Shown here piece after piece: positions 31,986 to 38,250 of a stretch of 38,963 nt of DNA (positions are counted from its first letter, which is position 1; every line of letters begins with the position of its first letter). This stretch comes from a virus. The translations under genes and the position numbers were made by a program. Location: IMG/VR virus record IMGVR_UViG_3300042301_001187, positions 1 through 38,963 of that record. One strand, 5' to 3'. Under the pieces are notes generated by a model that ran no database searches, was not told where the DNA came from, and was given only the letters and a program-made list of their open reading frames with translations.

Positions 31986-32444
31986 TCAACTGTTGGGAGC
32001 AGTTTTGACAAATCCATACTTTTCTTTTGTTTCCCATTGTCGCCATGGATTGCCCCCTTTCAGTTCAGAAGAATAATCATACAAAGCTTTTGCTGCTTTT
32101 AGGTTAACCCGTGGATTGAGCAAATCTGAGGATTTACGCACAATTTTTCTGTCACGCAAGTACGTGATCCATGAGTAGTCATTTATTTGTGTAAGGCCAT
32201 AGTCCTTGGACCAAACTTCACCAAACTTGGTTAGGTTCTTTCCGATGGACTGTGTATGGCATCGGGACTCTCTCCACATTATGTAGTCAAGAGTTGGCAG
32301 GTCTTTCTTTTTGAACCCTGCTTTTAGTGCTAATTCATGCCATTGAGGGCAATTCGGTTTATTCGGTTGGGCTGCTTGCGCAGGTACGGATGGAAAGATA
32401 AGTAAAGATGTAATAATTAATGGGGTCAGGATGCGTTTAAGCAA
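31986..32444 (-). CDS. Secreted lysozyme/transglycosylase-like protein (152 aa)
   Basis: Residues 1-25 are a signal peptide (LKRILTPLIITSLLIFPSVP, cleaved after AQA). The mature part has MWRESRC (Glu59, candidate catalytic acid), DYGLTQIND (81-89) and a helical end with NLKAAKALYDYS, the outline of the goose-lysozyme/SLT fold. It starts at TTG with AAAGGAG 5 bases upstream. It is far from the endolysin, in the replication region. It may remodel the wall or act in superinfection exclusion; its timing is unknown. Confidence 0.75.
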   Translation of the reverse strand: MLKRILTPLIITSLLIFPSVPAQAAQPNKPNCPQWHELALKAGFKKKDLPTLDYIMWRESRCHTQSIGKNLTKFGEVWSKDYGLTQINDYSWITYLRDRKIVRKSSDLLNPRVNLKAAKALYDYSSELKGGNPWRQWETKEKYGFVKTAPNS

Positions 32445-32517
32445 GGTGGCTCCTTTGTTTGAGGGACAGATTCAGTTTCTTTCTATGTTTATTCCTTTCG
32501 ATTGGCCTTTATAATGT

Positions 32518-32541
32518 CTAGTCGGATTCAAGCATCATGTC
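32518..32541 (-). promoter_or_regulatory. Weak promoter-like signals before the secreted lysozyme gene
   Basis: The minus strand has TTGACA near 32538 and TATAAA just downstream of the preceding stop, but the spacing (24) is too long for a standard promoter. A 73-base gap before the TTG start suggests some control element here. I note it only as a candidate. Confidence 0.2.
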
Positions 32542-32730
32542 AATTAATGCTGATCCAGGCGCATCGGTATTGCGTTTCGTGCCTATTGACAAATTGTGGT
32601 TAGTTATGTATTCACCGCATTGGTGATCGAACTGGACAACTTCCCATTTAGGGTATCGCCTGCATTCTCCAAGCGGTTTTATCTGTGGTTGGAAATAAAA
32701 ACAAAATTTGCATATGTCTAAAGCGTTCAT
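32518..32730 (-). CDS. Four-cysteine zinc-binding small protein (70 aa)
   Basis: CKFC (7-10), then GECRRYP and HQCGEY give a C-x2-C...C...C set as in small phage zinc-binding proteins of unknown role. The ATG at 32730 overlaps the resolvase stop (TAATG). It could bind nucleic acid or protein in the recombination module. Confidence 0.65.
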   Translation of the reverse strand: MNALDICKFCFYFQPQIKPLGECRRYPKWEVVQFDHQCGEYITNHNLSIGTKRNTDAPGSALIDMMLESD

Positions 32731-33065
32731 TAGTAACCGGCCTCCTTCAGTAGTTTGACTAAAGACGATACTGGCATGATTGCATACCATTCACCGACCT
32801 TTAGCGTGCCGCGCTTTTTAGCAACGACAGCGCCAGCTTCTGCTTTTGCATTTACTACTTCTTCTTCTAGTTCTTTAAGCCATGCGGGGATGGTTATCTT
32901 TGCGTGGTCTTTTACTTCAAAAACAATTGGGCCACAGCCGGTTATGTCGCCTTTGTCTAGGTTGCCATGCAAGGCACGACGTTCCGCATATGGGAAGCCG
33001 TGCTCTTGCAGGTACCTAACTACAGCAGTTTCGGCTGCCGTGCCCTTTTGTTTAGACTTTGACAT
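32730..33065 (-). CDS. Holliday-junction resolvase-like nuclease (111 aa)
   Basis: A small PD-(D/E)xK-type nuclease: KGTAAETAVVRYLQEHGFPY with Glu12, then GNLDKGDITG (Asp40), FEVKDH (Glu50, Lys52) and a helix (IPAWLKELEEEVVNAKAEAG). This matches the Hjc-like resolvases frequent in actinophages, which cut branched DNA before packaging. The ATG at 33065 overlaps the upstream gene by 14 bp; earlier TTG starts were rejected. Confidence 0.75.
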   Translation of the reverse strand: MSKSKQKGTAAETAVVRYLQEHGFPYAERRALHGNLDKGDITGCGPIVFEVKDHAKITIPAWLKELEEEVVNAKAEAGAVVAKKRGTLKVGEWYAIMPVSSLVKLLKEAGY

Positions 33066-33348
33066 CTTCTTGATTCTGGTATTCAGCTTCGGCGTATTCA
33101 ACCTTGCCTAGTTCGCGGGCTAAAACTTCTGCAGTTCTGTGCCAACGGTCGGCATCGTTGCTAAAAGCAAGCAATTTTTCGCATTTTTCGTTAGTCAGTT
33201 TTTTGCATTCTTCGTACCAATGGTCAGCTCGTGTTTCAGCATCTTCAAGCTGCCTAATCATTGCTTTCCAATCGTCGCGATAAAAGTCAACTATCGCTTG
33301 CAATTTGATTACTTGCATTTCTAGGTTTTCTTTTTTGTGGTCATGCAT
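33052..33348 (-). CDS. Coiled-coil protein of the recombination module (98 aa)
   Basis: A highly charged helical protein (LEMQVIKLQAIVDFYRDDWK; QLEDAETRADHWYEECKKLT) expected to form a long coiled coil, ending in an acidic strand (AEYQNQEDVKV). The ATG at 33348 overlaps the upstream gene by 8 bp with AAGGAG upstream. Function unknown. Confidence 0.6.
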   Translation of the reverse strand: MHDHKKENLEMQVIKLQAIVDFYRDDWKAMIRQLEDAETRADHWYEECKKLTNEKCEKLLAFSNDADRWHRTAEVLARELGKVEYAEAEYQNQEDVKV

Positions 33349-33649
33349 TTTGTTTTTTCTCCTTGTTCCAAATGTCTTCGTACCATGTATCGCCATAAAC
33401 TTCGTATGGGTGGTAACCGTATTGGATGCAAATCTTGTCTGCACGATACAGCCTAATCCCACATTTTATCCATCTCGGCATTGAGTCCCTGAATCTTATT
33501 TTAAAATCTACAGGTAACTTGTCGAGCATTGGTTGTATTGACAACGTTGGTTGTGCTTGCAATCTTTTTAAATCACGAACGGCTATGCGGCAATCGTCAC
33601 ACCGGCAGCCACCGTTTCTGTAACAACTAACAGTCCCGTGCGTCCTCAT
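33341..33649 (-). CDS. CxCxxC zinc-motif protein (102 aa)
   Basis: It opens with MRTHGTVSCYRNGGCRCDDC, a motif (HGT-C-GCRCxxC) shared by a small actinophage/actinobacterial family often found near DNA genes, followed by a basic helix (AVRDLKRLQAQ) and an aromatic-rich end (GYHPYEVYGDTWYEDIW). It probably binds zinc. Role unknown. The start lies next to a hairpin that presents its ribosome site. Confidence 0.6.
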   Translation of the reverse strand: MRTHGTVSCYRNGGCRCDDCRIAVRDLKRLQAQPTLSIQPMLDKLPVDFKIRFRDSMPRWIKCGIRLYRADKICIQYGYHPYEVYGDTWYEDIWNKEKKQNA

Positions 33650-33650
33650 T

Positions 33651-33678
33651 GCTGGGCCACCCTTTCAGGCAGCCCAGC
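33651..33678 (-). promoter_or_regulatory. Hairpin around the ribosome site of the CxCxxC gene
   Basis: GCTGGGC / GCCCAGC form a 7-bp stem whose 14-base loop contains GAAAGGG, the Shine-Dalgarno of the gene starting at 33649. The stem may expose or tune this site, or slow ribosomes. Confidence 0.45.
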
Positions 33679-33686
33679 GCTGAGCA

Positions 33687-34325
33687 TCATGGCTTGTCAC
33701 CGCGCATTACTTTGTAGGTAGCACGCAAGAGTGGCTTGTCGCGATTGAACAACTCTTCGTGCCACAAACCGGCAGATGCGCATACCTGCAAGCGAGTCAA
33801 GCCGATCTTCTCGCAAGCCTCGTCAAATGTCTTGAGGAAATCTGCGCTAATTAGTTCGTCAGGGTTCTCCTCTACGGCTACTGGTTCTTCTTTCTTTGGT
33901 GCAACCTGCTTGTTAGATGCAGATCCAAGGGACTTTTTTGGTACTTCACCAAGGTCTTCCCATTCCTGTTTGGTCCACAATGACAAAGAAATTCCAAAAC
34001 GCATCGCGGCGTTTCTGAGGAAGTCCCCTACAAGTTCCTTGTCTAATTCTTTTTTGTCTGCGGGAACGCTGCCCACACCAAGACGCGCTTGACCAAGAAT
34101 AGTTAGCTCGCCCCACATAGTTGCCATGCCGTTCTCAACGTGGATTGCTGGGCGACCGTCTTTCCATTCGATGGGAACCCAACGCCATGTCGGATCAATC
34201 TCCAAAAGAATGCGCGTGATGTCGGCGTGACCAACAAAGTCAAGCTGCGTGCCACCCTTAGGTAGCTTGCCAACAATCTTTGGATCGGGTACTGCGTACT
34301 TACTGAGGATTTCTGATAGTTCCAT
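33687..34325 (-). CDS. Erf/Sak-like single-strand annealing protein (212 aa)
   Basis: Residues 1-115 (QLDFVGHADITRILLEIDPT; MWGELTILGQARLGVGSVPA; KELVGDFLRNAAMRFGISLS) resemble the phage annealing proteins of the Erf/Rad52-like group. A linker (PKKSLGSASNKQVAPKKEEP) and a short C-terminal domain follow. It overlaps the exonuclease stop by one base, giving an exonuclease-annealing pair like Red alpha/beta, used for recombination-dependent replication and end repair. Confidence 0.65.
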   Translation of the reverse strand: MELSEILSKYAVPDPKIVGKLPKGGTQLDFVGHADITRILLEIDPTWRWVPIEWKDGRPAIHVENGMATMWGELTILGQARLGVGSVPADKKELDKELVGDFLRNAAMRFGISLSLWTKQEWEDLGEVPKKSLGSASNKQVAPKKEEPVAVEENPDELISADFLKTFDEACEKIGLTRLQVCASAGLWHEELFNRDKPLLRATYKVMRGDKP

Positions 34326-35248
34326 TACTTCGCTCCTTTAATGTTGAATGTTCTAATTGTCATTTGCTTTGTGTATTGAGATGTAAGTTCAGGGTTGTCA
34401 GCCTTGAACGCCTTGCTGTCGAATGATGACCTTACCTGCGGTTTCCACGTTGCGACAACATTTCCGTCAATTGTCGCTGACTCAGAGTTGCCCATCAGTT
34501 CACAGAACTCTGCTTTGAGCATGTCTTCCATTTGCTCGTAGCTTTTGAGTTCTGATTTAACGTGGCGCAATTGGTCAAGCACTTCCTTGCCCCACGGCCC
34601 TACTTCTACGGATGAACCGTCAGCAGCGTTATAACGGCTAGTGATCGTTGCGTATGACCAACGGACACCGGTTGGTGTTGCATCGTAGTCGATTGCTTCA
34701 AACCACATACGCACAGCAGCTTTATGCTCTGCCATTTCGTCAGAAGAAACTGTCTGTTCGTAGATGTGTAATGAAAGTGTTGAATCAAACACACCCCAAA
34801 TAACTTTGTTCTTGCCTGCACAGATTGCTTGCTGAACACCTTGAACTGCCCAGTGAGCAGGAAGAGTTCCTGTCCATTGTTTGTTGTAGGTTTTGATTTC
34901 GACAATATCGCCGTCTTCCGTCATGCCGTCAAGCGTCGCGCTCATGCGACCATCGCGATACATAACGTCAGGCGTTGTAATCTTCTTGCCGATACGGTCA
35001 CTAACCCATTCGAGCAATGGTGCTTCAAGGCGATTGCCACGCTCCATTGCTTCGCTAGGTGCTTTTGGTTCAGGCGCTTGCTTGCTCAGCTGTTCTGCAG
35101 CGTATTGCTCGCGTGACTTGAACGGATGCAAGTCGTAAATAGCTGCAGCATCTGATGCCGATACAAGAAGATTGCCCTCTTCATCTTTCCATCTTGCAAG
35201 CAGCCACTCTTTTGAACCGTGCTCTGGCTTTGGAATTGTTGTACCCAT
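34325..35248 (-). CDS. YqaJ-type 5'-3' exonuclease (307 aa)
   Basis: A lambda-exonuclease-like PD-(D/E)xK enzyme: SASDAAAIYDLHPFKS, RGNRLEAPLLEWV (Glu76), SATLDGMTEDGDIVEIKTYN (Asp107, Glu117, Lys119). These are the catalytic residues of the YqaJ family. The following WAVQGVQQAICAGKNKVIWG is the family's helix near the active site. It resects DNA ends for the annealing protein, to which it is coupled. GAAGGGAA precedes the ATG. Confidence 0.88.
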   Translation of the reverse strand: MGTTIPKPEHGSKEWLLARWKDEEGNLLVSASDAAAIYDLHPFKSREQYAAEQLSKQAPEPKAPSEAMERGNRLEAPLLEWVSDRIGKKITTPDVMYRDGRMSATLDGMTEDGDIVEIKTYNKQWTGTLPAHWAVQGVQQAICAGKNKVIWGVFDSTLSLHIYEQTVSSDEMAEHKAAVRMWFEAIDYDATPTGVRWSYATITSRYNAADGSSVEVGPWGKEVLDQLRHVKSELKSYEQMEDMLKAEFCELMGNSESATIDGNVVATWKPQVRSSFDSKAFKADNPELTSQYTKQMTIRTFNIKGAK

Positions 35249-35295
35249 AAATTTCCCTTCTGTTGGTTAACAAGAGAGAACGTACAGGAGGGGTG

Positions 35296-35592
35296 TTACA
35301 TAGTCAAGTCTTTTGTTGCCGGTGTGAGAAAAGTCACACTACGCATCATGCCAGTAGGGATGTGGATCACATGGTCTACGAACTCATCGGGGCTTACTGA
35401 CTGAGCAATCGTGTAGTGGTTTGGCTTGCCACCTTCTGACGGTGGTATCAAGTAACCCGATGTTGCAACAATGTGTTCTTCTTGGTCACTTTCGTCAAGC
35501 GTCGCCCAATGCCCGTCACCTGCGTGAGCGTCAGCCCACAGGATAGTTATTCTTTCGTACTTATTCTGCTGCTGGTCTTGGTTCATCGACAT
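35296..35592 (-). CDS. Hypothetical protein (98 aa)
   Basis: A mixed alpha/beta acidic protein (KYERITILWADAHAGDGHWA; IVATSGYLIPPSEGGKPNHY) ending in a beta-rich part (DHVIHIPTGMMRSVTFLTPA). No motif recognised. The ATG at 35592 overlaps the upstream zinc-ribbon gene by 32 bp. Its stop is followed by 47 bases before the exonuclease. Confidence 0.55.
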   Translation of the reverse strand: MSMNQDQQQNKYERITILWADAHAGDGHWATLDESDQEEHIVATSGYLIPPSEGGKPNHYTIAQSVSPDEFVDHVIHIPTGMMRSVTFLTPATKDLTM

Positions 35593-35695
35593 CAGAATCG
35601 CCTTCGTTTTTGCATACCCAACAATAGCGCCCGTCGCGTATAGGCCAGCTGACCTCGCACTCGCTACAAACTAACCAGTCCTGTGGAATGAACAT
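35561..35695 (-). CDS. Zinc-ribbon micro-protein (44 aa)
   Basis: Too short to be called by length alone, but it carries two CxxC knuckles (CSEC and CWVC) 14 residues apart in a clear zinc-ribbon order, with an acidic tail (DSDVDEPRPAAE). It starts 5 bases after the metallophosphoesterase stop. Such ribbons often bind nucleic acids or polymerases. Confidence 0.6.
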   Translation of the reverse strand: MFIPQDWLVCSECEVSWPIRDGRYCWVCKNEGDSDVDEPRPAAE

Positions 35696-35699
35696 CCCA

Positions 35700-36701
35700 T
35701 TAGTCTAGCCATATGGTGTGCTCAGAGGTGACCCGACCCTTCTCAGGATCAACAAAATGGAGCCTTTGGGATGGTCGTCCTTTGGCTGCCACGAACTCCG
35801 CAGCATAAACGCTCTCTGATTCCGTGCTCCCGGTACCGAACACACGGCCTCCGTTGGCAAGGGTAAGGGTCATAGGCGTATGGAAGTGCCCGTGGTAAGC
35901 GTCAAGGAATGGCTCCACAACACCGGTAGCCCAAGCATTGCACTTGCGCAGGATGCCGAACGCTGGAGTGTTGCCACCAAATGACTTGACTTCATCGCCA
36001 TGGAACAAGAGGGCACGGTAGTTGCCGATTACGACAAGTTGGTGCCAGTTCTCCGACTGGTGAAATTCAACGCGCTTGTTGTTTACAAACTTGTTTTCAA
36101 CAATCTGATATGCAATGCGGTCAAAGTTGTCTGTTGTAGGAACGTCTCCGCGCCTACCCATACGCCCGTGATTGCCGTACTCGCACCACACCGTTACCTT
36201 CTTGAACTCCTGCAGCAGAGTAAGCACAATGCGCTCCATCAATCGCGCACATTCAAACAACTGCTGAAACAGGTGTGCTTCAACTTCGTATGCTTGACCG
36301 GGGAACACGGTGATACCTTCAACCATGTCACCACCAAACATAACTACGATTTCATCTACGGGGTGGTCTGCGCGTTGGATCTTTGTCAAGGCAATAGCTT
36401 TTTGCACAAGAGTGTCTAAACGCTTGCCGCAAGTTTCCATAGAGTAATCAGATGTAATCTTGCCAAGTTGCCAGTCTGTTGTATGCAGCAATGCCACTTC
36501 CCGCTTGCCTTTGCGCTTGTCGAGAATAGGGGCTGGGATAGCAGGCCCTACAGATACGGCAGCTTCTTTTGCTGCGGCGTAAATTGCATCAGCTAATTCT
36601 TGTTTCTTACCTTTAGCTTTTGCTAGTTCGCGTTGAGTACGCAAAAGGATCTTGCGCAATTCCTCGTCTTCTGGATGGGACAATCGGTCACTTAGGTTCA
36701 C
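35700..36701 (-). CDS. Calcineurin-like metallophosphoesterase (333 aa)
   Basis: Motifs in order: HTTDWQLGK (Asp76), GGDMVEG (about 123-129), GNHGR (about 175) and HGHFHTP (about 268), the two-metal site of the Mre11/SbcD-like and phage phosphoesterase family. The first motif has Gln where many members have His. A helical N-terminus of 60 residues precedes the domain. It starts with GTG, with GGGGAG 9 bases upstream. In this recombination region it may act as a nuclease or a nucleotide phosphatase. Confidence 0.85.
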   Translation of the reverse strand: MNLSDRLSHPEDEELRKILLRTQRELAKAKGKKQELADAIYAAAKEAAVSVGPAIPAPILDKRKGKREVALLHTTDWQLGKITSDYSMETCGKRLDTLVQKAIALTKIQRADHPVDEIVVMFGGDMVEGITVFPGQAYEVEAHLFQQLFECARLMERIVLTLLQEFKKVTVWCEYGNHGRMGRRGDVPTTDNFDRIAYQIVENKFVNNKRVEFHQSENWHQLVVIGNYRALLFHGDEVKSFGGNTPAFGILRKCNAWATGVVEPFLDAYHGHFHTPMTLTLANGGRVFGTGSTESESVYAAEFVAAKGRPSQRLHFVDPEKGRVTSEHTIWLD

Positions 36702-36936
36702 AGGAACACTCCCCTACTACATGCTTTCTAAAAGTACCTTCTTTTAATACGTAACCTTCGTCTGTTATTTTTCGTAACAACCAGGCACGTGAAAAAACTG
36801 CTTTTGAATTTCGTAACAAAACAATAGCATTTTCAACAGATTCTTTATCGTCTTTAGGCATTGATTTGATTACTTTTGCTGCCAGACAATCAACATATTC
36901 AGGTTTCCAGTTAGTAATTGATTCTTTTAATCCCAT
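36688..36936 (-). CDS. Possible winged-helix DNA-binding protein (82 aa)
   Basis: The C-terminal half (FSRAWLLRKITDEGYVLKEG followed by TFRKHV) has the look of a helix-turn-helix or winged helix; the first half is helical (VDCLAAKVIKSMPKDDKESV). It ends ECSCEP, perhaps a metal knuckle. The ATG at 36936 has AAGGGA 6 bases upstream. It overlaps the phosphoesterase start by 14 bp. A regulator of early genes is plausible but unproven. Confidence 0.55.
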   Translation of the reverse strand: MGLKESITNWKPEYVDCLAAKVIKSMPKDDKESVENAIVLLRNSKAVFSRAWLLRKITDEGYVLKEGTFRKHVVGECSCEPK

Positions 36937-36976
36937 ACCGTTCCCTTCGTGTCGGTTGTTAAAACCATACACATGG

Positions 36977-37120
36977 CTATGCGGCTTGTGGTGTTCCCTT
37001 TTTATTTGCTAATTCAGCATCGATGCCGTCAATCAAATGCAGCAGACGCTTTTGTTCGTCCCCGTGGACAACAACTTTAGATAGGAACCGACGTATTTCT
37101 GTGAGCGTTGCAATAGTCAT
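36977..37120 (-). CDS. Small helical protein (47 aa)
   Basis: The sequence (TIATLTEIRRFLSKVVVHGD; EQKRLLHLIDGIDAELANKK) forms two amphipathic helices with no membrane segment. It starts 20 bases after the last lysis gene and 41 bases before the next gene's start. No Shine-Dalgarno is evident, so its start is less sure. Confidence 0.5.
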   Translation of the reverse strand: MTIATLTEIRRFLSKVVVHGDEQKRLLHLIDGIDAELANKKGTPQAA

Positions 37121-37139
37121 AGGACTAGCAATAGTACAC

Positions 37140-37316
37140 CTACAGAGACCCTTTCAGATGGTCATCAATGTGGTCATCTAACTTTGTTTCAATACGGTTA
37201 AGACTGTTGGCAACGACGGCATGGTCATTGCGGTTTTCTTTGCGCAAGCCTTGGACCAAAGCTGCCAAAACGCCACCAAAGGCAGCTATTGCTGCAACAA
37301 TAATTGCTTCGCTCAT
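37140..37316 (-). CDS. Membrane protein with one span and helical tail, lysis cassette (58 aa)
   Basis: Residues 3-23 form a transmembrane helix (EAIIVAAIAAFGGVLAALVQ) followed by a basic turn (GLRKENR) and an amphipathic helix (SLNRIETKLDDHIDDHLKG). This layout is common in phage lysis cassettes (holin or accessory). The ATG at 37316 overlaps the 38-residue gene (ATGA). Confidence 0.65.
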   Translation of the reverse strand: MSEAIIVAAIAAFGGVLAALVQGLRKENRNDHAVVANSLNRIETKLDDHIDDHLKGSL

Positions 37317-37429
37317 TCCCACATATCCCCTGGATTCGGTGCGGTCCGATGGAGAATCTCAAAGATCCCCATTGCAACAGCAAAAACAATTACGCCAAAC
37401 CCGGCGATTGTAGCTAAACCTTTAATCAT
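37313..37429 (-). CDS. Tiny single-span membrane protein (38 aa)
   Basis: Starts MIKGLATIAGFGVIVFAVAM, a single transmembrane helix, then a short polar tail (EILHRTAPNPGDMWE). It is locked between its neighbours by overlaps at both ends (8 bp with the 29-residue gene, ATGA with the 58-residue gene), strong evidence that it is translated. Candidate holin, antiholin or spanin-like helper. Confidence 0.6.
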   Translation of the reverse strand: MIKGLATIAGFGVIVFAVAMGIFEILHRTAPNPGDMWE

Positions 37430-37511
37430 TTTCCATAAGCCATTTCAATAGTAGGTGGATAGCAACAAGGCCAACGGAAGCAAACCCAATAAAAGCAAAG
37501 AAGCCCGCCAT
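37422..37511 (-). CDS. Tiny single-span membrane protein after endolysin (29 aa)
   Basis: Starts MAGFFAFIGFASVGLVAIHL, one transmembrane helix, and ends KWLMEND. Its ATG is one base after the endolysin stop. Longer frames from upstream starts would run through the endolysin gene and were rejected. Its place suggests a lysis-timing role. Confidence 0.55.
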   Translation of the reverse strand: MAGFFAFIGFASVGLVAIHLLLKWLMEND

Positions 37512-37512
37512 T

Positions 37513-38070
37513 TTATCCGGCGTACTGCCAATGCCAAATCTCAAACTCCCTGCTTGACGGGTTGTCTGATTGCAAATAGAACCCGTACTTGGGTGCGTTT
37601 TCGCACATCCAATCGGCAGCTTTCTTGTCTGATGCAAGCGCTACAAGCTTTTTTGCGCGCTCTACACCAACATCGATTGCTAAACCAAAGCCGTGGTTGG
37701 ACTTACCTGGGGTTGAGCATGGCGAAAATCCGTTGCGAAGTAGCCATGTTTCACCTTCGTAGGTGCGCTTAACGCGGTCAGGGTCATTCAAGATGCCCTT
37801 CTTTTTGTCTTTCCAGTCGCGATCTTCAGCGGGACGATAGCGTTCCTTGAACAAACCCAACTGTGCTTCAAAAGAACGGTAGTCGCCTACGTTGCGGAGC
37901 TTGTGCCCTGCTGCTAAAGCTGCGTCGTACAGTTCATTGAACTTAGCTGCAACTGGCGTGTACATTGTTCCACCACATTTTACAGAGGACAACATTGCTG
38001 GCTTTAGTTTGCCGTTACCAAGTTTCTCGATATCGGCAGGCACAACAAGTTTCTTGTAGGGGTATTTCAT
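37513..38070 (-). CDS. Endolysin, M15 (VanY/L,D-carboxypeptidase-like) peptidase (185 aa)
   Basis: Cuts peptide stems of peptidoglycan at the end of infection. The zinc site is SNHGFGLAIDVG (His126, Asp133) with EIWHWQYAG at the C-terminus (His180), the SxHxxGxAxD and HW motifs of M15 peptidases. There is no signal peptide, so it needs a holin. It is flanked by small membrane-protein genes and shares ATGA with the two-span protein upstream. Confidence 0.9.
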   Translation of the reverse strand: MKYPYKKLVVPADIEKLGNGKLKPAMLSSVKCGGTMYTPVAAKFNELYDAALAAGHKLRNVGDYRSFEAQLGLFKERYRPAEDRDWKDKKKGILNDPDRVKRTYEGETWLLRNGFSPCSTPGKSNHGFGLAIDVGVERAKKLVALASDKKAADWMCENAPKYGFYLQSDNPSSREFEIWHWQYAG

Positions 38071-38237
38071 TCTTCCTCTTTCAATTCAATAGCAACGAGA
38101 ATAGCAGTACATGTAAGCAAAATTCCGGTTATCCCAAGAGCTTGGGTCTTTGTTTCCCCGGACAAAGTAATAATGATGTATGCGCTAGAACACGCAGCCA
38201 CAATCAGGGTGCAAAGTGAGGCAAGGTATTTACGCAT
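38067..38237 (-). CDS. Two-span membrane protein, candidate holin (56 aa)
   Basis: Two hydrophobic helices (LASLCTLIVAACSSAYIIIT; LGITGILLTCTAILVAIEL) joined by a short polar loop (SGETKTQA) and a charged end (KEEE) match a class II holin. It directly precedes and overlaps the endolysin. VAAC at residues 13-16 also fits a lipobox, so a small lipoprotein is a weaker alternative. Confidence 0.65.
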   Translation of the reverse strand: MRKYLASLCTLIVAACSSAYIIITLSGETKTQALGITGILLTCTAILVAIELKEEE

Positions 38238-38250
38238 AATTGTTAGATTA

